IMG/VR virus record: IMGVR_UViG_3300050035_000540
Span: 1-41,534 of that record
DNA: 41,534 bases
Source: a virus
Direction: 5' to 3' (one strand)
Part shown: positions 33,089 through 38,844 of the stretch, in pieces
How the letters are laid out: each line of letters opens with the position of its first letter
Position numbering within the stretch: position 1 is the stretch's first letter
Program-made: the position numbers and the translations under genes
Notes under the pieces: model-generated
The model's input: only the letters and a program-made list of their open reading frames with translations
What the model was told of the DNA's origin: nothing
Databases searched by the model: none

Positions 33089-34129
33089 ATGAAAAAAATA
33101 TTATTTATACTAAAAAAAAGATTCTATGGCAATACTAATGTTAAATCATATGGTTTAATAAACTCATCAACACATATTGCCAATTTTTTGAATGTATTAA
33201 AAGGTATTGAAACAAAAGTAGTTACAGTTATCGATGCCAATGGTATTGATAAAGAAGTTCATGGATACAAACCAGATATTGTTGTTATTGAGGCATTATG
33301 GATTACTGGTGAAAAACTAAAGGAACTCATCAAAATTAATAAATATAAAAACATTAAATGGGTTATTAGAATACATAGTGATATTGGATATTTAAGTGCA
33401 GAAACATTAGCATTAAAATATGTAAATGATTACATAGCATTAAATAGACCAAACCTATTCATAGCACCAAATAACAAAATTTTCACTAAATATCTTTCAA
33501 ATGCAATGGGGTATGATTTCACATACCTACCAAATGTCATCACAATTAATCATGAAAAAAATAATAATCATGAAGAACATAATTCAAATATTATAAATAT
33601 TGGATGCTTTGGTGCACTAAGATTATTGAAAAATCCTGTATTTCAAGCATTATGTGCAATCAAGGCAGCAGATATTCTTGGCAAAACATTACATTTTCAC
33701 GTCACTTTAGCAAAAATAGACGGATATGATGATGAGCATCAAATTAAATTAAATCCGGTTTTAAAAAATCTTGAAGAATTATTTGCTAATAGCCGTCACG
33801 TACTTGTAAAACACGAATGGAAAGAAAATAAAGAATTTCAACATTTAATTAAAAAAATGGATATTGGTATGCAATTATCATTTAGTGAAAGTTTTAATAT
33901 TGTTACTGCTGATTTTATAAATAATAATAAGTTAATTCTTGTTAGCGAAGCAATTGAATGGATGCCAAGAATATTTAAAACATCAACAATTGATTATAAT
34001 GATGTTACAGGAAAAATAATTTTTATGTATGAATATCGACACTCGTGTATATTAAAAAAATTAATGCATAGAAGTTTAAATAATTATAATGAAAAAGCCA
34101 AAAAAATGTGGCTTGATTTTATTTATTAA
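33089..34129 (+). CDS. putative GT-B glycosyltransferase
   Basis: A 346-residue protein that reads like a two-Rossmann (GT-B) glycosyltransferase. The N-terminal half starts KKILFILKKRFYGNTN and has PDIVVIEALWI and IKWVIRIHSD strands. A linker with APNNK and YLPNVI follows, and the C-terminal half begins NIGCFGALRLLKNP. The usual sugar-nucleotide segment is represented by DIGMQLSFSESFNIVTADF, with Glu in the expected SESF region. Target unknown: DNA bases, virion proteins or host surface are all known for phages. It is a late gene by its box. Confidence 0.65.
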   Translation: MKKILFILKKRFYGNTNVKSYGLINSSTHIANFLNVLKGIETKVVTVIDANGIDKEVHGYKPDIVVIEALWITGEKLKELIKINKYKNIKWVIRIHSDIGYLSAETLALKYVNDYIALNRPNLFIAPNNKIFTKYLSNAMGYDFTYLPNVITINHEKNNNHEEHNSNIINIGCFGALRLLKNPVFQALCAIKAADILGKTLHFHVTLAKIDGYDDEHQIKLNPVLKNLEELFANSRHVLVKHEWKENKEFQHLIKKMDIGMQLSFSESFNIVTADFINNNKLILVSEAIEWMPRIFKTSTIDYNDVTGKIIFMYEYRHSCILKKLMHRSLNNYNEKAKKMWLDFIY

Positions 34130-34159
34130 AAATAATTTTAAAAAATAATTGCAAAAATA

Positions 34160-34189
34160 TTTGGAATTAAGAAAACTTTACTATCTTTG
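34160..34189 (+). promoter_or_regulatory. Bacteroidota-type promoter of leader 2
   Basis: TTTG (34160-34163), 18 nt, TATCTTTG (34182-34189). Near-consensus for the -33/-7 promoters of Bacteroidota; start of transcription expected near 34196. Confidence 0.75.
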
Positions 34190-34234
34190 CCAAGTATTTA
34201 AATGAAAGAAACAACAAATTTAAAAGAAACAACA

Positions 34235-34327
34235 ATGAAAAAATTATTCGACATATTGATGGCAGTCCTCATGGTGGATGTCCTATTATGGGCAGCCGAA
34301 GAGGATAAGCTATGTACAGTCGGGTAA
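34235..34327 (+). CDS. leader peptide 2, Leu/Trp/Glu/Asp run
   Basis: A 30-codon ORF; an in-frame ATG at 34202 would add eleven residues including four Thr. Codons 17-24 (34283-34306) read L-L-W-A-A-E-E-D using CTA, TTA, TGG, GCA, GCC, GAA, GAG, GAT. Array 2 encodes Leu(TAA), Trp(CCA), Glu(TTC), Glu(CTC) and Asp(GTC), the matching set. The final codons ACA-GTC-GGG-TAA form the antiterminator arm. Probably a translation sensor. Confidence 0.75.
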   Translation: MKKLFDILMAVLMVDVLLWAAEEDKLCTVG

Positions 34328-34362
34328 TACTTTGATATTACAACCTCCTTTCTTTAATAAAG

Positions 34363-34400
34363 AAACCCGACTGTCGCAAAATGGTCGGGTTTTTTGTTTT
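34363..34400 (+). terminator. terminator hairpin of attenuator 2
   Basis: AAACCCGAC/GTCGGGTTT with 12-nt loop and T-run. Confidence 0.85.
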
Positions 34401-34423
34401 TAAACAATTAAAGGAAAAATAAA

Positions 34424-34555
34424 ATGGAAACGATTAAATATTTTATACACGCAATAAGGTCTTCCTTCAAACATAGAATCGGAAGTAATTATGCAACAAG
34501 ACAACACCAATACTATAATGCTTGGACAAGCAAAGTTTGGTTTGAAAAGTTTTAA
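34424..34555 (+). CDS. 43-residue basic protein behind attenuator 2
   Basis: A short ORF just after the terminator and before the first tRNA of array 2, preceded by AAAGGAAAAATAAA. The product (AIRSSFKHRIGSNYATRQHQ in the middle) is basic and aromatic and matches no family known to me. Like the 46-residue protein of array 1 it may be co-expressed with tRNAs. Translation is not proven. Confidence 0.45.
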   Translation: METIKYFIHAIRSSFKHRIGSNYATRQHQYYNAWTSKVWFEKF

Positions 34556-34566
34556 AGATTGTCTAA

Positions 34567-34580
34567 AGTTCTTTGACATG
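34567..34580 (+). promoter_or_regulatory. boxA-like AGTTCTTTGACATG, copy 2
   Basis: Identical 14-mer to 25196-25209, placed 10 nt before the first tRNA of array 2. Confidence 0.5.
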
Positions 34581-34590
34581 TTGGAAATTT

Positions 34591-34677
34591 GGTCTCAGGA
34601 GCTGCTTGGCGTGGCTGCCGGACTGTCACTCCGGAACGGATAATACCGACAGGTGGGTTCGAATCCCATTGGGACCG
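34591..34677 (+). tRNA. tRNA-Asp(GTC) with 18-nt variable arm
   Basis: Acceptor GGTCTCA/TGGGACC, D stem AGCT/GGCT, anticodon arm CCGGA-CTGTCAC-TCCGG, T arm GTGGG-TTCGAAT-CCCAT, G73. The variable region AACGGATAATACCGACAG holds a CGG/CCG stem. Loop and discriminator equal those of the normal tRNA-Asp at 35379. Confidence 0.7.
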
Positions 34678-34682
34678 CAATG

Positions 34683-34714
34683 TTTGATTATATGATAATT
34701 ATTGTTTATCTTTG
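34683..34714 (+). promoter_or_regulatory. Bacteroidota-type promoter
   Basis: TTTG (34683-34686), 20 nt, TATCTTTG (34707-34714), followed by a GTATTTATA box (34727-34735) 14 nt before the HNH ATG at 34750. Confidence 0.7.
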
Positions 34715-34749
34715 CCGAACTATCACGTATTTATATAAAACACTTTGCT

Positions 34750-35388
34750 ATGGACATAGATAAATTAAAAGCAATTATTGCAGAATCAAATAGCACTACC
34801 GAAACATGCTTTAAATTATATGGTAATAAATTATACGGTAATAGAATAACAATAAAAAAATATATTAATCAACATAATATTGATATATCACATTTCGGAA
34901 CAAATAACGGAAATGTTCGTTCAAATAAATTTATTAAAACACCACTATCAAAAATATTAATATCTGGCTCAACATACAATACGACAAATTTAAAAGAAAG
35001 ATTGTATGATGAAGGAATAAAAGAACGTAAATGTGAGTTATGTGGACAAGATGAAAATTGGCATGGTGAACACATGAGTTTAATTCTTGACCATATTAAT
35101 GGGATAAATAATGACCATAGACTTGAAAATTTGAGAATTGTTTGTCCTAATTGTAACGCAACCTTACCAACATTTAGTGGAAAAAATGTAAAACGAAATA
35201 AAAAAAAGAAAATTACACGTTTAGAACAATCTGTTATTCAACGTAAAGTTAAACGTCCATCATTCGAACAACTTCAAAATGAAATAAAAGAATTGGGATT
35301 TACTGGAACTGGAAAAAAATATGGTGTAAGTGACAATGCAATAAGAAAATGGATTAAATTTTATAATAAACATACAATACTCTCGTAG
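34750..35388 (+). CDS. HNH homing endonuclease inside tRNA array 2
   Basis: A 212-residue HNH protein. N-terminal helical region (TETCFKLYGNKLYGNRITIK, NIDISHF), central zinc/HNH core (RKCELCGQDENWHGEH, LILDHINGINNDHRLENLR, CPNCNATLP), C-terminal helix-turn-helix (GTGKKYGVSDNAIRKWIKFY). The ATG at 34750 fits the box; the frame from 34702 starts inside the promoter. The TAG stop (35386-35388) falls within the first ten bases of tRNA-Asp(GTC), so the gene is inserted flush against the tRNA. Confidence 0.85.
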   Translation: MDIDKLKAIIAESNSTTETCFKLYGNKLYGNRITIKKYINQHNIDISHFGTNNGNVRSNKFIKTPLSKILISGSTYNTTNLKERLYDEGIKERKCELCGQDENWHGEHMSLILDHINGINNDHRLENLRIVCPNCNATLPTFSGKNVKRNKKKKITRLEQSVIQRKVKRPSFEQLQNEIKELGFTGTGKKYGVSDNAIRKWIKFYNKHTILS

Positions 35389-35453
35389 GCTTCTTGGTGA
35401 AGAACTTGGCTGTCACCCATGTAAAATAGAGGTTTCGAATACCTCCGGGAGTG
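35379..35453 (+). tRNA. tRNA-Asp(GTC)
   Basis: Acceptor ACTCTCG/CGGGAGT, anticodon arm CTTGG-CTGTCAC-CCATG (one T-T mismatch), 7-nt variable loop, T arm GAGGT-TTCGAAT-ACCTC, G73. Confidence 0.85.
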
Positions 35454-35461
35454 CAATCTCA

Positions 35462-35534
35462 ACCGAATGAAAGTAGGTTACTGGTGAATACTGGCTCGTA
35501 TGTCAGCTACCGATTCGAGTCGAATCAGTCGGTG
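35462..35534 (+). tRNA. degenerate tRNA-like element, possibly Thr(CGT)
   Basis: Acceptor-like ACCGAAT/AGTCGGT (one mismatch) and D-like AGTA/TACT. The anticodon region CTGG-CTCGTATG-TCAG has an 8-nt loop, and the T region GATTCGA-G-TCGAATC folds as a plain hairpin. It may be a decayed tRNA or another structured RNA. Confidence 0.3.
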
Positions 35535-35565
35535 CTCGGTGCAAAAAACAGTTCGGAGATTATAT

Positions 35566-35646
35566 GCAGCGTTATACAAACGGCTAAAGTAGGCAGACCT
35601 TCAATCTGTCCCGAAAGGTTCGGGGGTTCGAATCCCCCACGCTGTA
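35566..35646 (+). tRNA. tRNA-Glu(TTC) with 12-nt variable arm
   Basis: Acceptor GCAGCGT/ACGCTGT, D stem TAC/GTA, anticodon arm GCAGA-CCTTCAA-TCTGT, T arm GGGGG-TTCGAAT-CCCCC, A73. The variable region can form CCGAA-AGG-TTCGG. Position 33 is C instead of the universal U. Confidence 0.6.
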
Positions 35647-35649
35647 CGC

Positions 35650-35777
35650 TAAATATCTTAGGTAAACGTGATAGAAAGTATGTTAGAATAGGGCAATGTC
35701 GGATACCGACAGAGTGCCGCCTGGCTCCCCATCAGGACTTCAGAAGATAATTAACTTCACCGCAGAATAGATATTTA
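35650..35777 (+). ncRNA. structured RNA between two tRNA-Glu genes
   Basis: Terminal stem TAAATATCT/AGATATTTA exactly fills the gap between tRNAs ending at 35646 and starting at 35781. Inside, GGCA/TGCC encloses GTCGG-ATA-CCGAC, next to CCTGG-CTCCCCA-TCAGG, which looks like an anticodon arm for Gly(CCC). No T arm follows. Confidence 0.5.
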
Positions 35778-35780
35778 CAC

Positions 35781-35852
35781 GCTCGGTTCTTCTAACGGTA
35801 AGGAAAATAGACTCTCAATCTATGAATGCGGTTTCGACTACCGCACCGAGTA
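35781..35852 (+). tRNA. tRNA-Glu(CTC)
   Basis: Acceptor GCTCGGT/ACCGAGT, anticodon arm ATAGA-CTCTCAA-TCTAT, T arm GCGGT-TTCGACT-ACCGC, A73. Confidence 0.88.
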
Positions 35853-35857
35853 CAAAC

Positions 35858-35932
35858 TTTCCCATCGTCTAATTGGTTCAGGACATCACCCTTTCACGGT
35901 GGGGATTATGGGTTCGAGTCCCGCCATCTGCA
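35858..35932 (+). pseudogene. tRNA-Glu(TTC)-like, acceptor stem unpaired
   Basis: The inside matches a bacterial tRNA-Glu: TCGTCTAATTGGTTCAGGAC, then an anticodon arm with loop CTTTCAC and a TTCGAGT T loop. The 5' end TTTCCCA cannot pair with the 3' end CATCTGC and the T stem is weak. Probably a recombined pseudogene. Confidence 0.6.
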
Positions 35933-35962
35933 CGACCTTATTTTGGATAACGAAGCAAATAG

Positions 35963-36009
35963 TTCCAAACACTTAGGCACGAAGTCATGGTTCGTGAATA
36001 AGGACAACT
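35963..36009 (+). ncRNA. small hairpin element before tRNA-Leu
   Basis: CACGAA-GTCATGG-TTCGTG hairpin within an outer stem AGTTCC / GG(AC)AACT, ending at the base before tRNA-Leu. Confidence 0.3.
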
Positions 36010-36083
36010 GCCCCGTTGATGTAACTGGTAACCATACCTGTCTTAAAAGCAGTTTTCTCTCAGTCCGAATCTGAGACGGGGTA
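36010..36083 (+). tRNA. tRNA-Leu(TAA) lacking the long variable arm
   Basis: Acceptor GCCCCGT/ACGGGGT, D stem ATG/CAT, anticodon arm CCTGT-CTTAAAA-GCAGT, variable loop of only 5 nt (TTTCT), T arm CTCAG-TCCGAAT-CTGAG, A73. Bacterial leucine tRNAs normally have a long arm. Confidence 0.75.
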
Positions 36084-36161
36084 CAAATTTTTTGAATTTA
36101 ATATGATTATCGAACTTAAAGGATTATATTTGCAAAAACAATACCTTTTAAGATTTTTAAA

Positions 36162-36170
36162 GTATTTATC
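36162..36170 (+). promoter_or_regulatory. GTATTTATA-class box
   Basis: GTATTTATC ending 13 nt before the HNH ATG at 36184; a host-type TATATTTG box lies upstream at 36125-36132. Confidence 0.5.
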
Positions 36171-36183
36171 ATAAAATTCTAAA

Positions 36184-36921
36184 ATGAAATATAATAAAGA
36201 AGTTTTAACACGATTTGTAAAAGAAAGTAATTCAATTGCTAATGTGCTTAAATTACTTAAATTGAAACCTGCAGGTGGAAACTATAAAACAATATTAAAA
36301 AAATTCAATGAATATAATATTGATACATCGCATTTTTTGGGAATGGGATGGAATAAAAATAAAAAACTGCATCAAAAATACAGCAAAGAAGAATTTATTA
36401 AAAAATTCTTAGTTGTTAATTCCACATATACTAATACACATAGATTAAAACTAAAATTGTTTGAATTTGGATTAAAAGAAAGAAAGTGTGAAAAATGTGG
36501 TCAGAGTGAAATTTGGTTTGGAGAAAAATTAAGTCTGCATTTAGACCACATTAATGGCATTAATAATGATTATCGTTTAGAAAATTTAAAAGTGTTGTGT
36601 CCAAATTGTCATTCACAGACATCCACATATTGTGGAAAAAATGTTGATAAGAAAAAATATAAAAAACATGAAAACATTAATTATTGTTCATGTGGTGCTC
36701 AGATAAAAAATAATAGTACTAAATGTCAAAAATGCCATCATGAAAATTTACGTAAGGTTAAATCACGACCAACATATGGTGAACTAATTAATAATATTAC
36801 TTTTTCTGGTGGATATACTGCAACAGGAAAAAAATATGGCGTTTCGGATAATACAATACGTAAATGGCTTAAATTCTATGAAAAACAAATTAACACATCG
36901 GTAGTTCAGTTGGTAGAATAG
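36184..36921 (+). CDS. HNH homing endonuclease overlapping tRNA-Trp
   Basis: A 245-residue relative of the 34750 product with the same order: helical N-terminus (NIDTSHF), HNH core (RKCEKCGQSEIWFGEK, LDHINGINNDYRLENLK, CPNCHSQ), an extra four-Cys zinc knuckle (NYCSCGAQ, KCQKCHHE) and a helix-turn-helix (ATGKKYGVSDNTIRKWLKFY). The first HNH His is replaced in GEKLS, where relatives have GEHMS. The last nine codons lie inside tRNA-Trp, which supplies the ending TSVVQLVE, the deepest gene-tRNA overlap in the window. Confidence 0.85.
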   Translation: MKYNKEVLTRFVKESNSIANVLKLLKLKPAGGNYKTILKKFNEYNIDTSHFLGMGWNKNKKLHQKYSKEEFIKKFLVVNSTYTNTHRLKLKLFEFGLKERKCEKCGQSEIWFGEKLSLHLDHINGINNDYRLENLKVLCPNCHSQTSTYCGKNVDKKKYKKHENINYCSCGAQIKNNSTKCQKCHHENLRKVKSRPTYGELINNITFSGGYTATGKKYGVSDNTIRKWLKFYEKQINTSVVQLVE

Positions 36922-36967
36922 TGCTCTCCAAAAGCAAAGGTCGGGAGTTCGAGCCTCTCCCGGTGTG
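36895..36967 (+). tRNA. tRNA-Trp(CCA)
   Basis: Acceptor ACATCGG/CCGGTGT, anticodon arm GTGCT-CTCCAAA-AGCAA (outer pair mismatched), T arm GGGAG-TTCGAGC-CTCTC, G73. Confidence 0.85.
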
Positions 36968-36976
36968 CAATAAAAT

Positions 36977-37048
36977 ACGTCTGTCGTCTAATGGCTAAGA
37001 TAACGGCTCCCAAACCCGTGGATGAGGTTTCGATTACTTCCAGACGTG
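36977..37048 (+). tRNA. tRNA with expanded anticodon loop, Trp(CCA) or Gly(CCC)
   Basis: Acceptor ACGTCTG/CAGACGT, D stem GTCT/AGAT, T arm GAGGT-TTCGATT-ACTTC, G73. The anticodon stem is ACGG/CCGT with nine unpaired bases CTCCCAAAC. Read from T33 the anticodon is CCC; by centred geometry it is CCA. A1-U72 and G73 favour Trp. Confidence 0.7.
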
Positions 37049-37053
37049 CAAAA

Positions 37054-37189
37054 TGAAGTGATAGTAAAAATCGCAGGTATGTACTGCAGGTTGGCGTTCA
37101 GTCCAAATGAACTAAGAGCACAACGACCACTGAGGGCAGATTTATCTGTGCCTAAGAGCAATATCAGTTAGCAGTACACTACCACTTCA
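37054..37189 (+). ncRNA. 136-nt multi-hairpin RNA closing array 2
   Basis: Outer stem TGAAGTGATAGT / ACTACCACTTCA (one G-T type change), second stem TGTACTGC/GCAGTACA, and inner hairpins GTTCA-GTCCAAA-TGAAC and CAGAT-TT-ATCTG. No coding frame and no tRNA arms. Comparable in setting to stable RNAs C and D in the T4 tRNA cluster. Confidence 0.55.
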
Positions 37190-37227
37190 GAGATTCCTAA
37201 TATTTTCAAATTTTGGATAAATTAGGA

Positions 37228-37485
37228 ATGATTAGTAATAACTTAATAAGAAAGGAGTACATCTTCAAAATCAGATTTAGGTATCGCAGAACATTGTGGT
37301 GGAAATTCGTACATTACAATTACTTCCACAAACAACTCTTTAAGAAGTATTATATTCAAAAGAGAAGAAAGCCATTTAGTGACAGAGAAATCAAGAAGTA
37401 TGAACTCTATAAAAAACTCGATGATTTAATTACCCTTAGAAAAGTTGATTGGCTACGAGAATTTATTTGGAGATTAGAACCTTAG
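37228..37485 (+). CDS. small basic hypothetical protein
   Basis: An 85-residue protein from the ATG at 37228; a TTG at 37213 in frame is less likely. Very rich in Lys, Arg, Tyr and Trp (RFRYRRTLWWKFVHYNYFHK), which suits nucleic-acid binding. No family recognised. It opens the run of small plus-strand genes after array 2. Confidence 0.55.
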   Translation: MISNNLIRKEYIFKIRFRYRRTLWWKFVHYNYFHKQLFKKYYIQKRRKPFSDREIKKYELYKKLDDLITLRKVDWLREFIWRLEP

Positions 37486-37495
37486 AAATATTTTC

Positions 37496-37504
37496 GTATT
37501 TATC
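37496..37504 (+). promoter_or_regulatory. GTATTTATA-class box
   Basis: GTATTTATC, 49 nt before the ATG at 37554; spacing is long. Confidence 0.4.
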
Positions 37505-37553
37505 TGTAACATTTCTTGTTTAATTACGTATAATGAAGTAAATTTGTCGGATT

Positions 37554-38279
37554 ATGTATATAATTGCAAAAAGAAAAGATTATTATGATGGCGTTGCAGG
37601 TACAACTGGTATAGATAAAACCATTGTATATGAGCGAGAAACTCAAGAATTCGAAAAAGACGATATTCCTGTGCTCTTTGAAAGACATAGAGGATATTGG
37701 GGTTTAAGCCGAGCAAAAACACCTTTTCATGCAATGCATTATCATAATATGAAAAAAGAATTTCGAAACATTTGCAATCATCATTCGTATTTTATCTTAG
37801 GTTTTTGTGGAAAATTGTACATTGGTTGGAAACTCTACAGGGTAATAAATTCAGATGAAGAAGTCAGTACAGAATATACTTATGACACAGAATACATGCT
37901 GAATATTCTTGAAGAAAAAAGTTGGGAAGGTAATATATCAGACAGTGTTAAATATGTTCAATCATATAATGCAATGCAAATATTCAGAGACCTTAAGAGT
38001 CCTGCATTTGTTTATGACAGTGATTATGGAAGAACGCATTATTTCAGAAGAAAAAATAATGACCAATATTCAAAATTTATTATTAATCCACTTTTAAAAG
38101 ACTTTCAGTTTTACAAAGTCTTTGATGCAGTACAAGCATTTCAAGAAGTTTCGATGTTCATGGGTGGAGTACTTGGCAGGGGTGAAAAGGAAATCGTGGA
38201 AGTAGCAGACAAATATAAGATTACACAACACGGATTTGATAAATGGTCATTCAGAAAAGAACCAGAAAAAAGTAAATAA
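37554..38279 (+). CDS. conserved phage protein of unknown function
   Basis: A 241-residue soluble protein. YIIAKRKDYYDGVAGTTGID at the N-terminus and TQHGFDKWSFRKEP at the C-terminus are signatures I associate with a widespread family of large-phage hypothetical proteins; its role is not known. The centre has Tyr/His-rich strands (HAMHYHNMKKEF, ILGFCGKLYIGWKLYRV). It starts a unit with the 38281 and 38537 genes, separated by 1 nt and then overlapping. Confidence 0.7.
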   Translation: MYIIAKRKDYYDGVAGTTGIDKTIVYERETQEFEKDDIPVLFERHRGYWGLSRAKTPFHAMHYHNMKKEFRNICNHHSYFILGFCGKLYIGWKLYRVINSDEEVSTEYTYDTEYMLNILEEKSWEGNISDSVKYVQSYNAMQIFRDLKSPAFVYDSDYGRTHYFRRKNNDQYSKFIINPLLKDFQFYKVFDAVQAFQEVSMFMGGVLGRGEKEIVEVADKYKITQHGFDKWSFRKEPEKSK

Positions 38280-38280
38280 A

Positions 38281-38553
38281 ATGTGTACAATAACTGAAAA
38301 AAGCAAAAATGCTTTAATTAAAGCACTGGAAACACATCTTGACACAAGAGACAAAAGATTTATGTTCTTGAAGATATGTTTTAAAGAATTGGTTTCTCAA
38401 ATAAATCTCGAAGGTTCAGCACATGAAGTTGCATGGAACATTTACAGCGAATTTGAGAAACATCAAATGCTTGGCTCTTTGATGGCATGTATGAATGGAC
38501 ACTTAGATTGTGACCTATATTTGGAAACTAAATTAAATGGAAGAAGTAAATAA
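38281..38553 (+). CDS. hypothetical protein
   Basis: A 90-residue helical protein of unknown family from the ATG at 38281, 1 nt after the preceding stop; an in-frame ATG at 38236 would overlap it by 44 nt. His and Cys residues are scattered and no zinc motif is clear. Its end overlaps the next gene by 17 nt, implying coupled translation. Confidence 0.6.
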   Translation: MCTITEKSKNALIKALETHLDTRDKRFMFLKICFKELVSQINLEGSAHEVAWNIYSEFEKHQMLGSLMACMNGHLDCDLYLETKLNGRSK

Positions 38554-38839
38554 GATAATTATCATTCCCGCAATATTTCTTCGTAAATCTGAGAAAGGTT
38601 ATGTAGTTAGATGTTTAATCGACAAAGATTATACAGAAGACCGGGAATTTGAAGCATACTCACTTGAGGGAATTAAAGACCCGAAGTATTTACTTATAGG
38701 CATTAAATCTGGTCATGGTGTGAGAGGAAGAAAAAAAGAAAAATACGGATTTACACAAATTACTTTTGTAGATGCGAATGACATGGAAAAGATGTTTATT
38801 AAAAAATGGATGGAATTATATAAAAACGTTGAATATTAA
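38537..38839 (+). CDS. hypothetical protein upstream of tmRNA
   Basis: A 100-residue protein of mixed beta-alpha type (IIIIPAIFLRKSEKGYVVRC). A basic loop, SGHGVRGRKKEKYGF, might bind nucleic acid. Family unknown. The tmRNA begins 5 nt after its stop, so both are probably on one transcript and separated by RNase P. Confidence 0.6.
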   Translation: MEEVNKIIIIPAIFLRKSEKGYVVRCLIDKDYTEDREFEAYSLEGIKDPKYLLIGIKSGHGVRGRKKEKYGFTQITFVDANDMEKMFIKKWMELYKNVEY

Positions 38840-38844
38840 TAATT

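Larger units (their letters stand above)
34195..34400 (+). promoter_or_regulatory. attenuator of tRNA array 2
   Basis: Antiterminator: ACAGTCGGGT (34316-34325, last codons of the leader ORF) pairs perfectly with ACCCGACTGT (34365-34374). Terminator: AAACCCGAC (34363-34371) pairs with GTCGGGTTT (34384-34392), followed by a T-run. The two share one arm and exclude each other. Small hairpins TAATA/TATTA and TTTCTTT/AAAGAAA lie between. Confidence 0.8.

Noticed and set aside
35451-36074. ORFs of 99 and 82 codons in array 2
   Set aside because: They lie over tRNAs and structured RNA and have no coding features.
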